From positions 62,001 through 126,000 of the forward strand of contig JAZKAT010000024.1 in NCBI GenBank assembly GCA_040389045.1: 64,000 nucleotides of DNA. Direction: 5' to 3'. This document shows positions 9,762 through 18,567 of the stretch, piece after piece. This stretch comes from UBA5158 sp040389045 (GTDB lineage: Bacteria > Pseudomonadota > Gammaproteobacteria > DSM-16500). Each line of letters begins with the position of its first letter. The first letter of the stretch is position 1. The position numbers were made by a program, and so were the translations under genes. The notes under the pieces are model-generated. The model was not told the origin of the DNA. It searched no databases and saw nothing but the letters and a program-made list of their open reading frames with translations.

Positions 9762-10994
9762 ATGCCAGCTTTTCATTATCTCGCAATTAACAGTGCCGGT
9801 GAAAAACTAAAAGGCGTTATTGAAGCGGAAACGCTTAAACAGGCACGTCAATTATTGCGTGACAAAGGTTACATTCCGCTGGAAACAGAAGCTACCCATT
9901 CCAAGGCCACCAAATTCAGCGCCGCAAAATCCTTTGGCAATTTTGGTTCAAACCGCAAAATTACTAGCAAGGAATTATCGCTGGTCACTCGTCAATTAGC
10001 CACATTGCTGGCGGCTGGCATGCCGATTGAAGCGGTATTAACCGCGGTTGGCGAGCAAACGGAAAAGCCGCGCACCAAGGGTTTGATTTTATCCGTACGG
10101 GGAAAAATTCTTGGCGGCCATTCGCTGGCAAATGGCATGCGTGATTTTCCTAACACTTTTTCGCCGTTATATTGCGCGACGGTGGCGGCGGGGGAAAAAT
10201 CAGGACACCTTGATGTGGTATTGCAGCGTTTGGCGGATTATACGGAACAGCAAAGTGCTATGCGTCAAAAAATTCAGAATGCGATGGTTTATCCTTCGTT
10301 AATGATTTTGGTTTCATTTGGGATCGTGGGTTTTTTATTAGAGTATGTGGTGCCGAAGATGGTTGCGGTTTACGCCAATACCGGTCAGGAGTTACCTGGC
10401 ATAACGCAGTTGTTGATTGCGCTGAGCAGTGGCATTAAAAATTTTGGTATTTATATTTTGCTGGCGCTGGCAGGTGGGATTTTTGTACTGTTGCGTACGT
10501 TAAAAAATAATTTATCTTTTCGTGAAAAATTTCATAAAAATTTCTTGCGCCTGCCCGTTTTAGGCAATGCGACCAAAGTAATTAACACGGCGCGTTTTTC
10601 ACGGACTTTTGCGATTTTATCTTCGGCTGGGGTATCGGTATTAGAAGCAATGTCGATTGCGGCGGAATTAATTACTAATATTCCGATTCGTAAAGCCGTG
10701 AGCGAAGCAACTGAACGCATTCGAGAAGGTGCGAACATTCATTTAGCCTTGCGCCAAACCCGTTATTTCCCCCCTATGAGTATTCATTTGATCGCCAGTG
10801 GGGAAGCAAGTGGCCAGTTAGAACCGATGTTGGAACGAGCGGCTAACAACCAAGACAATGATATCCGACAATTAATTGAAACCAGCCTGACGTTGTTTGA
10901 ACCGGCGATTATTTTAATCATGGGTGCGGTTGTGTTATTTATCGTTTTAGCGATTCTATTGCCGATTTTTCAGTTGGACCAACTGTCGGGTTAA
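9762..10994 (+). CDS. gspF: T2SS inner-membrane platform protein GspF
   Basis: This 410-residue polytopic protein has the two repeated GspF/PilC domains: the first around ELSLVTRQLATLLAAGMP, the second around TARFSRTFAILSSAGVS. There are three membrane segments, including the C-terminal one. It sits with GspC, L and M under the secretin and couples to GspE. It starts 2 bases after gspE. The cluster is interrupted after it by two genes on the other strand. Confidence 0.95.
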   Translation: MPAFHYLAINSAGEKLKGVIEAETLKQARQLLRDKGYIPLETEATHSKATKFSAAKSFGNFGSNRKITSKELSLVTRQLATLLAAGMPIEAVLTAVGEQTEKPRTKGLILSVRGKILGGHSLANGMRDFPNTFSPLYCATVAAGEKSGHLDVVLQRLADYTEQQSAMRQKIQNAMVYPSLMILVSFGIVGFLLEYVVPKMVAVYANTGQELPGITQLLIALSSGIKNFGIYILLALAGGIFVLLRTLKNNLSFREKFHKNFLRLPVLGNATKVINTARFSRTFAILSSAGVSVLEAMSIAAELITNIPIRKAVSEATERIREGANIHLALRQTRYFPPMSIHLIASGEASGQLEPMLERAANNQDNDIRQLIETSLTLFEPAIILIMGAVVLFIVLAILLPIFQLDQLSG

Positions 10995-11016
10995 AATAAC
11001 TGGGCTGAACTAAGAC

Positions 11017-11793
11017 TCATTCGATAATATCAATATCCATCCCACCAAACACTTGCTCAATCGTTTCATCCGCCGCATCTGCCAGCGAATAACCCGTTTC
11101 ACCAAACCAACGTTTGATCGCAACTAACTCCCGTCCCCGTAAAAAAATATAAAAACTTAAAAATACAATTTCCGGGTCAACCTTACTGTCAAGATCAAAC
11201 ACATAACGTTCTGCAAACGGCAGGCGCTTTTGCGCTTCCGCACTGGTGTATTCTTTCAAAATAGAAAACGCATCTTCCGCTGAACGCGCTTGTTCACATA
11301 ATTCCTGGACCTTATCATAATCCGCAACACGCTGTTGCAAAATACGTTCCAATTCTTCTTCTTTAAACAATTCCGTAAAACCGTGCGGCAAGCGCTCATC
11401 AATCGCAAATACTTTATTGATAAAATCCACGTGATGGATACGCGCGTTCTCCGCCTTAATCATACGATGAAAAAATGGCACAGCCAGACAGGCACGCTTA
11501 AAGGACGGCATGCTAATGTAAAAAGTATTATTCTTAATTAATAATGTGCCTAAACGGACTGGATGCTCAGGACTGCGACGAAAAGAATCCAGCGACTCAA
11601 AATGCATATCTTCACTTTCACCCTTCCAATACCAATTCCAGGAATCCGTACCCGGAGTCTTAGTTAAACATTGCAGACGATTGAGAGTATCAATCAACGG
11701 TTGCTTATCGACCAACTCATAAGTCAAACGCAAAGGCTGATAAGCTTCACCTGTTTCAACTGTCAAAAATGGTTTCTGCAACCGATCGAACAT
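11017..11793 (-). CDS. Unknown protein inside the T2SS cluster
   Basis: The 258-residue soluble protein is not recognised. The start MFDRLQKPFL (11793) is chosen because GAGGAG lies just upstream; the longer open frame to 11889 overlaps its neighbour. It has a Trp-rich motif NWYWKGES near residue 50, a long charged helical middle, and an acidic C-terminus with GGMDIDIIE. No signal peptide or membrane segment is seen. It lies 22 bases downstream of another unknown gene and converges with gspF. It separates gspF from gspG, which are adjacent in most T2SS operons. A role in secretion is not implied. Confidence 0.75.
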   Translation of the reverse strand: MFDRLQKPFLTVETGEAYQPLRLTYELVDKQPLIDTLNRLQCLTKTPGTDSWNWYWKGESEDMHFESLDSFRRSPEHPVRLGTLLIKNNTFYISMPSFKRACLAVPFFHRMIKAENARIHHVDFINKVFAIDERLPHGFTELFKEEELERILQQRVADYDKVQELCEQARSAEDAFSILKEYTSAEAQKRLPFAERYVFDLDSKVDPEIVFLSFYIFLRGRELVAIKRWFGETGYSLADAADETIEQVFGGMDIDIIE

Positions 11794-11815
11794 GTCGTGC
11801 TCCTCATTTCGATAC

Positions 11816-12304
11816 TTAAAAACTGCCCTTCGGTTTCGGTGGGGTGTAATCATCCTTTTTATCGTCTTTGCTGGCCGCATCAGGCCCAAGCTGTTTCTTC
11901 ATTGCCAAATTACGTTCCAAATTCTTACCGCTTAATGTGTTCAGGTTTTCATTAAGTTTTTCACCCGCCTTCTGCAAAATCTGCGGACTCTTTAAGAAAG
12001 GCTCTTCATGTAGCATAGTCATCTTCAACTGACTGGCATAACCCTGATAAAGCCCGCTCAACCTCTCATCCAACTTGCCAGCAATAGCCTTAAGTTCACT
12101 GCCCGCGAATATCGAGCCGCTAATCAGCGATTCTGCCAGTTTAACTGCCTGATCAGCCAGAGACAACTGAATCAACAAAGCCGCCGTATATTGCATCAGG
12201 AAATTCGCCATGGAATAAGACGAAAACCCCTGGAAGTTTGCCAAGAAAGAATCAAATTGCGATCCGATTCCCTGTTCAGATTGTAATCGTCTCGACTCTG
12301 GCAT
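11816..12304 (-). CDS. Unknown helical protein inside the T2SS cluster
   Basis: The 162-residue, mostly alpha-helical protein is not recognised. Hydrophobic stretches such as FLMQYTAALLIQLSLADQAV suggest amphipathic helices, and the C-terminus is lysine/proline-rich (DDYTPPKPKGSF). The overall look is phasin-like or coiled-coil, but no signature motif is present, so no function is assigned. It is the upstream gene of a two-gene minus-strand unit and is divergent from gspG, whose promoter region lies between them. Confidence 0.7.
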   Translation of the reverse strand: MPESRRLQSEQGIGSQFDSFLANFQGFSSYSMANFLMQYTAALLIQLSLADQAVKLAESLISGSIFAGSELKAIAGKLDERLSGLYQGYASQLKMTMLHEEPFLKSPQILQKAGEKLNENLNTLSGKNLERNLAMKKQLGPDAASKDDKKDDYTPPKPKGSF

Positions 12305-12374
12305 ATTATCTACTCGCTCTAAGTTAGGGGTTTAGTCTTCCCTGAAGAAAATGTGACTATTTTTAAACAAAAAG

Positions 12375-12403
12375 CTGAAATCCTTACCATTTGTACATAT
12401 AAT
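12375..12403 (+). promoter_or_regulatory. Possible promoter for gspG-M
   Basis: CTGAAA (12375-12380) and a perfect TATAAT (12398-12403) are 17 bases apart, upstream of gspG. A second TATAAT lies at 12427-12432 without a clear -35 element. The region is very AT-rich, so false matches are easy. Confidence 0.45.
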
Positions 12404-12470
12404 ACAAAACTTCGCAGTTACTTTATTATAATACTTTATTACAGAAAGTGATTTATTTAGGTATAACTCT

Positions 12471-12914
12471 ATGAATAGACAAGCAGAAAAGTTTACGTTC
12501 CGCCGCATTAAAGGTTTTACCCTGGTTGAAGTGATGGTAGTTGTGGTCATTCTCGGTATCCTGGCCGCCATTATTGTCCCCAAAATCATGAGCCGACCCG
12601 AGCAAGCCCGTGTCGTCAAAGCCAAACAAGACATTTTAGCCATTCAAAGCGCTCTTGATTTGTACAAGCTCGATAATAGCTTTTATCCCACTACCGACCA
12701 GGGTTTAGAAGCCTTGATTACCAAGCCAACGTCAAATCCGACGCCACGCAACTGGAAATCCGATGGGTATTTACAACAATTACCCGTAGATCCATGGGGC
12801 GAAAATTATCAATACACCAATGATAACGATAAATTGCGTATTTATAGTTATGGGTCAAAAGGCAAAGATGGCGGTAATGAAATCAGTAATAACGATGCGG
12901 ATAATAAAGCATAA
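12471..12914 (+). CDS. gspG: T2SS major pseudopilin GspG
   Basis: GspG is the main subunit of the T2SS pseudopilus. The type IV prepilin leader is MNRQAEKFTFRRIKG, cut before FTLVEVMVVVVILGILAAIIVP, which holds the conserved Glu at +5. The C-terminal domain has the GspG calcium-loop features DPWGENYQY and GSKGKDGG. At 147 residues it has a normal length. It is the first gene of the gspGHIJKLM run, and gspH begins at the next base after its stop. Confidence 0.96.
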   Translation: MNRQAEKFTFRRIKGFTLVEVMVVVVILGILAAIIVPKIMSRPEQARVVKAKQDILAIQSALDLYKLDNSFYPTTDQGLEALITKPTSNPTPRNWKSDGYLQQLPVDPWGENYQYTNDNDKLRIYSYGSKGKDGGNEISNNDADNKA

Positions 12915-13436
12915 ATGCGTAAACCTATTGCGCCCGCGGCGGGTTATACACTGATAGAAATTTTAATTGTCATGTTGATCATCAGCATCGTCGGCGCCGC
13001 CGCGGTGCTGTCGATTAGCTTCAATCAAACTACCCGCTTTAAAAATCTGGCGCATGAAATTACCAGCCTGCTCACCTTAAGTGAAGAGCAGGCATTGTTA
13101 CAGGCGACGGTTTACGGCCTGGCATTCACCGATAAGTCATTTCAATTTTATCAATTTGACGCGAGTTCAAAAGACCATCCCTGGCAGCCGATAACCGATA
13201 AAGTATTGGGTTTGCATAACATTCCCGATGACATGCAAATCACGGTTAAGGTACGCGATAAAATAATTCATTTGGCGAAGAATCCACAAGCCGTGCAACA
13301 ACCACAGTTAATTATCTCAACCAGTGGCGATATTATTCCTTTCACCATACTGATTGGTAAAACCGATAAACCACCGCGTTTTCAAATTATCGGCAATGCC
13401 AACGGGAGTATTGAAAGTGCCGCGATTTCCAGCTAA
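12915..13436 (+). CDS. gspH: T2SS minor pseudopilin GspH
   Basis: A prepilin leader ends in AAG, followed by YTLIEILIVMLIISIVGAAA with Glu at +5, then a variable beta-rich domain of the GspH type (173 residues in all). It would be a minor pseudopilin near the tip. It directly abuts gspG, and its 3' end overlaps the start of gspI. Confidence 0.9.
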   Translation: MRKPIAPAAGYTLIEILIVMLIISIVGAAAVLSISFNQTTRFKNLAHEITSLLTLSEEQALLQATVYGLAFTDKSFQFYQFDASSKDHPWQPITDKVLGLHNIPDDMQITVKVRDKIIHLAKNPQAVQQPQLIISTSGDIIPFTILIGKTDKPPRFQIIGNANGSIESAAISS

Positions 13437-13800
13437 TAAAACTAATGGCTTTACGCTGATTGAAATATTAATTGCACTGGCTATTCTAAGTATTTCACTC
13501 ACCGCGATTATCAAAGCCACTTCACAAAATATTAAAGACACACTTTATCTGCAAGATAAAACTATTGCTAACTGGGTAGCAATGAATGTCATGAATGAAG
13601 CACGTTTAGGTTTTTTAAAATTGCCGGTGGAACCGGGTGAATTAAACCAGGATACCAAGATGCTAGGTGAAGAATGGACTTCACACGCCTACTACCTGTC
13701 ATCACGGAACCCACACATCCGAGAAATCCATGTCAAAGTCAGTAAAAAATCCGCAACCAAACCACTTATTACTTTGACGGGTTATGTTTATGCAGCCTAA
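13417..13800 (+). CDS. gspI: T2SS minor pseudopilin GspI
   Basis: The 127-residue protein carries a prepilin leader ending NKTNG before FTLIEILIALAILSISLTAI. A GTG at 13417 with GGGAG eight bases upstream is the preferred start, giving a short leader of typical size. The open frame reaches to 13354, and an ATG at 13396 is an alternative. It overlaps gspH by 20 bases and gspJ by about 17. GspI forms the tip complex with GspJ and GspK. Confidence 0.88.
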   Translation: MPRFPANKTNGFTLIEILIALAILSISLTAIIKATSQNIKDTLYLQDKTIANWVAMNVMNEARLGFLKLPVEPGELNQDTKMLGEEWTSHAYYLSSRNPHIREIHVKVSKKSATKPLITLTGYVYAA

Positions 13801-14410
13801 CCAAAAAATGCGGGGCTTCACCCTGCTGGAAATTCTAGTGGCTTTGTTTATTTTCACTATCATTGCGATTATTATGACGCGCGCCTTGCATATGATTTTT
13901 GAAAGTCAGACCCACACTGAAGAAAACTCCGCGCGCATGGCCGCGTTACAGATAGCAACACTTTACCTGGAACATGATCTTACCCAGGCGATTGACCGGC
14001 CAATCATGAATGGCAGTAATGAAAGAGAAGCCGCATTCATTGGTAAAAGCGATAACTTTCATTTTACTCATGGTGGACAGGCTAATCCACAAGCTCAACT
14101 GGATCGCAGCACTTTGCAGCGCGTTAATTACCGCATGGCTGACCAGCATTTCACCCGCGAAACCTGGCAAGTGCTAGATCAAATTTCTACGTCAAAATCC
14201 GATCAGCGACAATTGCTGGATAAAGTCACTGAGGTGCGTTTTGAATATCTTGATGACAAAGGGAAATATAGCAATAGCTGGCCGCCACAAGATAAAACCA
14301 AAGCTCCCCCACTGCCAAATGCGGTTAGAGTTCATTTGACCCTCGCACATTGGGGCACTATAACGCAAATTTATATTATTCCAGGTAAAGCATTTGTCAC
14401 ACGTCAATAG
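13784..14410 (+). CDS. gspJ: T2SS minor pseudopilin GspJ
   Basis: The short leader MFMQPNQKMRG is followed by FTLLEILVALFIFTIIAII, with Glu at +5. The 208-residue GspJ-type domain includes a conserved YRMADQHFTRETWQVLD region. ATG at 13790 is an alternative start. Overlaps with both neighbours suggest coupled translation with gspI and gspK. Confidence 0.92.
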   Translation: MFMQPNQKMRGFTLLEILVALFIFTIIAIIMTRALHMIFESQTHTEENSARMAALQIATLYLEHDLTQAIDRPIMNGSNEREAAFIGKSDNFHFTHGGQANPQAQLDRSTLQRVNYRMADQHFTRETWQVLDQISTSKSDQRQLLDKVTEVRFEYLDDKGKYSNSWPPQDKTKAPPLPNAVRVHLTLAHWGTITQIYIIPGKAFVTRQ

Positions 14411-15329
14411 TCTAAACAGTCAACGTGGCACCGCCATTATCATCGCTTTATTTGTGATGACGATTGCGGTCGCGGCATCTATCGTGATGATGACACGCCT
14501 GCAGGTAGATATTCGTCGCACCGAAGCTTTATTAAATACCGAACAAACCGCGCAATACGTTCAAGGTTCTGTGGCCTGGGCTATCGACAAATTAACTATG
14601 GATTGGCAGCAAAAAAAACCGGACCAAGTAGTTGATAAAACGCCGATTACAACCAAAGAAGAAAATGTGAATGGCTATAAGATCCAAAGTATTATTTTCG
14701 ATGCGCAACGATTATTTAATTTGAATAATCTGACGGTGGCGGATTACCAATTTGATTTTCTACATTTAATAAAAACCATAGAACCCAAACTTAAGAATGC
14801 CGACGCCACTAAAATCACTATCGCTATTCATGACTGGCTAAGCCCTAACAATAACACTGAGGTTGCCGCTTATTATGCTGGGTTAAACCCGGGCTATAAA
14901 TCACCACACGCCCCTATGGCAAGTGTGAGCGAATTACGTTTAATTAAAGGAATAACACCTGATTTATATAATAAGTTATTGCCTTACATTATTGTATTAC
15001 CGGCCACTACACCCATTAATGTCAATAATGCCCCGGCCCAGGTGCTAATGAGTTTAAGTCAACATATGTCCTTTGCCGACACTCAAAAGCTGATCGAACT
15101 GCGTAAGCAAACGCCTTTTCTTGATCCTCAGTCATTTGGCGCGGTCGATGTTATTAAAAACAATCACATCGACAATGGTAAAATTACCGTAGTCAGTAAT
15201 TATTTTTTAGTGGAAACGAAGGTTTCTATAGGCCAACAACAGACAATTCTTTATACTTTACTATCACGGGCCACTCAAGGTCCCAAATCCGCTATAACCG
15301 TGTTATGGCAATTGAAAGGCACTTTGTAA
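14394..15329 (+). CDS. gspK: T2SS minor pseudopilin GspK
   Basis: The 311-residue protein starts at a TTG (14394) inside gspJ. Its leader SLNSQRG is followed by TAIIIALFVMTIAVAA. The Glu at +5 that other pseudopilins carry is missing, as is characteristic of GspK, which caps the pseudopilus tip. The large alpha-helical domain has SAM-like repeats around VSELRLIKGITPDLY and PINVNNAPAQVL. Its TAA stop shares a base with the gspL ATG. Confidence 0.92.
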   Translation: MSHVNSLNSQRGTAIIIALFVMTIAVAASIVMMTRLQVDIRRTEALLNTEQTAQYVQGSVAWAIDKLTMDWQQKKPDQVVDKTPITTKEENVNGYKIQSIIFDAQRLFNLNNLTVADYQFDFLHLIKTIEPKLKNADATKITIAIHDWLSPNNNTEVAAYYAGLNPGYKSPHAPMASVSELRLIKGITPDLYNKLLPYIIVLPATTPINVNNAPAQVLMSLSQHMSFADTQKLIELRKQTPFLDPQSFGAVDVIKNNHIDNGKITVVSNYFLVETKVSIGQQQTILYTLLSRATQGPKSAITVLWQLKGTL

Positions 15330-16522
15330 TGCGAAAGCTTATTCTTTATCTGGAAAAATCCGATTTGTCCCAGTTAAGCTGGATACTGACCAATGAGCAA
15401 GGCGCACCTGAACAAATCATTTTGCACGGACAATTAAGTGAATTAGCGGCAGTAGCAGCCGCTAACCAAAGTGCGCAAATTATCGCGATCGCACCGCCCG
15501 AAGATGTGTTGCTGATTACCGCCAAATTACCCAAGATGAGTCGCCACCGTTTATTACAAGCGCTGCCCTTTGCTATTGAAGAACAATTACTGGCTGAAGT
15601 GGAAGATTTGCATTTTGCTATTGGTGAATATGACGTCGTCGGTTTGCCGGTCGCCATCATTACCAAAACAAAACTTCGCGGCTGGCTTGATGCCCTAAAG
15701 GAAATTGGTTTGCAACCCTCAATCATTACGCCAGCGCCACTGACTTTACCGCTCAATGATCAGCAATGGCATATTAAAATTTTTGGCGACAGCGCGATTT
15801 TGCGCACTGGACAATATAGTGGTTTCGCTTGCGACAAACACAATTTAGCTGTTTTACTCGAATTAAAACTGGCGGAACAAACAGAACAACCCACTGCCAT
15901 CACTATCGTAAATTATTCGACAGATGATTTTCCTCAAGCCACCCAGCATGCGGCGGAAAAAGATTTTATGCTTGCGCTGGCCAATCTTCCCGAAAAAAAT
16001 ACGCTTAATTTATTGCAAGGCGTGTTTCAACCCAAGCGCACCGCGACTTACGGCAAAAAAATCTGGCGGCTGACCGCGTATCTGGCAGGCGCGTGGTTAG
16101 CGATTGTTTTATGTTGTGATTTTGTTTCACTGATGATGCTGCATCATCAAGAAACAAAATTGCAAACTGCTATCAATACTATATATAAACATAACTTTCC
16201 CGCCGCGACCAGCGTAGTTGCCCCGAAAGCCCGTATGACAGATAAATTAAATAATTTGACCAATGAAAATCATAAAAACCGTTTGCTGGCATGGCTGGCC
16301 TATCTCGCTAAAAGCGAAACGCAAGTCAAAGCCATTAAATTTAAGCAACTGGATTATCGCAACAATCAACTCAGCCTGGAATTTACCGCGCCCAGTTTAG
16401 CGAGTATTGATACGCTTACCCAGGCATTGATCCAGCAAGGGTTACAAGTGAAACAGCAAAATGTTGCCGCCGCTGGCGCTGGCGCCACTGGCACCCTTAT
16501 TATTTCGGATGGTAATTCATGA
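15329..16522 (+). CDS. gspL: T2SS inner-membrane protein GspL
   Basis: The 397-residue protein has a cytoplasmic actin-like domain that binds GspE, one membrane segment (about AYLAGAWLAIVLCCDFV) and a periplasmic ferredoxin-like domain. The start ATG at 15329 overlaps the gspK stop (TAATG). The open frame upstream begins at 15305 but lies inside gspK. It overlaps gspM by 4 bases. Confidence 0.9.
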   Translation: MRKLILYLEKSDLSQLSWILTNEQGAPEQIILHGQLSELAAVAAANQSAQIIAIAPPEDVLLITAKLPKMSRHRLLQALPFAIEEQLLAEVEDLHFAIGEYDVVGLPVAIITKTKLRGWLDALKEIGLQPSIITPAPLTLPLNDQQWHIKIFGDSAILRTGQYSGFACDKHNLAVLLELKLAEQTEQPTAITIVNYSTDDFPQATQHAAEKDFMLALANLPEKNTLNLLQGVFQPKRTATYGKKIWRLTAYLAGAWLAIVLCCDFVSLMMLHHQETKLQTAINTIYKHNFPAATSVVAPKARMTDKLNNLTNENHKNRLLAWLAYLAKSETQVKAIKFKQLDYRNNQLSLEFTAPSLASIDTLTQALIQQGLQVKQQNVAAAGAGATGTLIISDGNS

Positions 16523-17004
16523 AAAACTGGTGGTTCGGTCTGGCACTGCGTGAAAAGCAAACCATTAGCATGGGTATCTTGCTAGTGCTGATATTTTTAA
16601 TTTACGAAATTATTTTTGCGCCGCTCAGTGATAAGGTCAATGAGTTACGTCATAAAGTTCGCAGTGATCAAACTTTATTAAACTGGATGCAAGCCAGTAA
16701 TGAACGTATCAATTCACTGGAAAAAAATCAGCAGTATTCCTCCCATAGCGGGGAGACTACTTCGTTACTGAGCGTTGTACAAAATGGGATTAATGAAAGC
16801 GCTATCGCACAAAATGTTTCGCAACTGCAACAAGCTGAAAATGATTCTGTACAATTACAATTGCAAAAAGTCAATTTTGATAGTTTTATACAATGGCTGA
16901 CCCTGCTTTGCCAACAACATCAGTTGCTCATCACGCAAATGTCTATTACTCCTCTTGATACCACGGGTACCGTCAATACTGAGTTAAAACTTAGCCGTGC
17001 TTAA
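16519..17004 (+). CDS. gspM: T2SS inner-membrane protein GspM
   Basis: The 161-residue protein has a short cytoplasmic N-terminus, a membrane segment (about residues 17-35, ISMGILLVLIFLIYEIIFAP) and a periplasmic coiled-coil and ferredoxin-like domain. This fits GspM, which stabilises GspL. Its position directly after gspL with an ATGA-type overlap supports the assignment more than sequence similarity, which is low in this family. No gspN follows. Confidence 0.88.
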   Translation: MKNWWFGLALREKQTISMGILLVLIFLIYEIIFAPLSDKVNELRHKVRSDQTLLNWMQASNERINSLEKNQQYSSHSGETTSLLSVVQNGINESAIAQNVSQLQQAENDSVQLQLQKVNFDSFIQWLTLLCQQHQLLITQMSITPLDTTGTVNTELKLSRA

Positions 17005-17143
17005 TATTTTTTCATGGGGTAACTGCTTCATTCTTCAGTGTTTTTTAGCTCAGCTATTTTTAGCCGCAAAGTAATATTATTTTTTTTAGTATTATAATTA
17101 AATCACGATCAGCGGCTCTTGTTCAAAATCGGGAGAAACGGTC

Positions 17144-18178
17144 ATGGGTGACAAGCAAAAAAATAAAAAAACAACGGCTGCTAATGAAGTCGATGTCGTT
17201 GTTAGCCTACAGACTATGCCGGTCATTCCGACATCTATCTCTTCTACTATTGATTCCTTTACCAAACTCAAAGAAGTGGCGTTTATAGTTGAACGTCATT
17301 ATGACCGTTACACCAACGCGGAAGAAAAAGCTTCTTTACAAAAGGTTCTCAACAAGCTCACTGAATTAAATGTTTCGAACTTAACGTTGCAATTAAACGA
17401 TGTAGAAAAAGCCCAGGCGGCGATGTTAATTCGACAAATTATCAAAGACCACATTTTATTAGAACGGGTGCAATTGCAGGATAACAATTTCGCGCCACCG
17501 GATTTACAATTTATTGTCAAAGCGCTCATTTATGTTTTCTATGAACCTGGGAAAAAATATCAATTAAACAAAGTAAACTTGAACAATTCCGTGACTGCCG
17601 CCAACCTGGAACGCAGCAGCGCCGAAATCATGCAGTTACGCAAAGCTTATGGGAATAATATTTCTCTGGATGCGCCGGTATACGATCATTTTATTGAAAA
17701 TTATCGCAAAGTCACCAATCATTACCTGCATTATCTCGCCAAAAAAATTATTTTGCCGAAAGCAAATCAGGTAGCGAGCGGCACTGAAGCAGAAATACTG
17801 CAAGTCGCTGACGCAGTTATACGTCAGGGTTTACCCGATGGCACAAAAAATAAAGTTCGATTTGAGCTTGCGGTTAAGAAATTTCAAGCGGTACGACAAT
17901 TAACCGACATTTTGCAAAGCAATTTATCCGCCGATGAAATGTTTGAAAAATTTCAACTGCAATATAAAGCCAGCAAAAAAATTCTTAGTAAGACCATCAA
18001 TAAAGATGACGACACGCACCTGGAACGATTCTATGAACAAATCGGCGATGTAAAACCACAGTCTTTCATTCCCGTAAAAAGAGATTCGCATTCCATCTTT
18101 AAAGAACCCAAAAAGAAAAAACGTGCCAAGAAAAGCAAGAAACGCGCCTCCACTAAAAAAACAGCGCAACCTGCTTAA
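17144..18178 (+). CDS. Unknown protein with LRR-like repeats and lysine-rich tail
   Basis: This 344-residue soluble protein has no recognised family. Residues about 71-150 show a ribonuclease-inhibitor-type leucine-rich pattern: NVSNLTLQLNDVEKAQ, then LERVQLQDNNFAPPDLQF, then LNKVNLNNS. The middle is helical. The last 26 residues are strongly basic (KKKKRAKKSKKRASTKK), like a nuclear-localisation or nucleic-acid-binding tail. There is no signal peptide. A GGGAGAAACGG Shine-Dalgarno precedes the ATG. It has its own AT-rich upstream region with a TATAAT at 17093 and is not coupled to gspM. LRRs plus an NLS-like tail in a Dot/Icm-bearing genome make a translocated effector plausible (inference). 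Confidence 0.8.
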   Translation: MGDKQKNKKTTAANEVDVVVSLQTMPVIPTSISSTIDSFTKLKEVAFIVERHYDRYTNAEEKASLQKVLNKLTELNVSNLTLQLNDVEKAQAAMLIRQIIKDHILLERVQLQDNNFAPPDLQFIVKALIYVFYEPGKKYQLNKVNLNNSVTAANLERSSAEIMQLRKAYGNNISLDAPVYDHFIENYRKVTNHYLHYLAKKIILPKANQVASGTEAEILQVADAVIRQGLPDGTKNKVRFELAVKKFQAVRQLTDILQSNLSADEMFEKFQLQYKASKKILSKTINKDDDTHLERFYEQIGDVKPQSFIPVKRDSHSIFKEPKKKKRAKKSKKRASTKKTAQPA

Positions 18179-18199
18179 TTTAATAATTAACGGAAATAC

Positions 18200-18556
18200 T
18201 TAACTAGTGGTTAAAGTCGGCGCTACCATTTTTTGCGCTGGGGTTGGCCCGGTATGAATTAACTCCAAGGCCCGCTGCGCTGGCATACTGCCTTGACTAG
18301 CTGCTCTATCCATCCAGACCATGCCTGATTCAGTATCTGCTGGCACGCCATAGCCGTAGTAATACATGTAGCCCACCGCATATTCGGCCTTAGTAACACC
18401 TTGCATGGCCAGTGGTAATAATTGGTGAAAGGCTTCTTTATAATTTCCTTCGGCAAATCTGCGCTTACCTACATCCAGGCGATAATCATCGCGCTGCGAC
18501 GCGCAGGATGGTAAAAATAGACTTAACAAAATTAATATCATTAATCTTTGCAACAC
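18200..18556 (-). CDS. Sel1-repeat lipoprotein
   Basis: The 118-residue protein starts from a GTG at 18556, which has AAGGAG six bases upstream. A signal sequence with lipobox (LFLPSC, Cys18) is followed by one or two Sel1-type helical repeats (AEYAVGYMYYYGYGVP, then AASQGSMPAQRALEL). Sel1 repeats mediate protein contacts. It lies 11 bases after gspC on the same strand, so it may be co-transcribed with it. Whether it is a T2SS accessory protein such as a pilotin is unknown. The longer frame to 18583 would overlap gspC. Confidence 0.8.
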   Translation of the reverse strand: MLQRLMILILLSLFLPSCASQRDDYRLDVGKRRFAEGNYKEAFHQLLPLAMQGVTKAEYAVGYMYYYGYGVPADTESGMVWMDRAASQGSMPAQRALELIHTGPTPAQKMVAPTLTTS

Positions 18557-18567
18557 AGCAAACTCCT

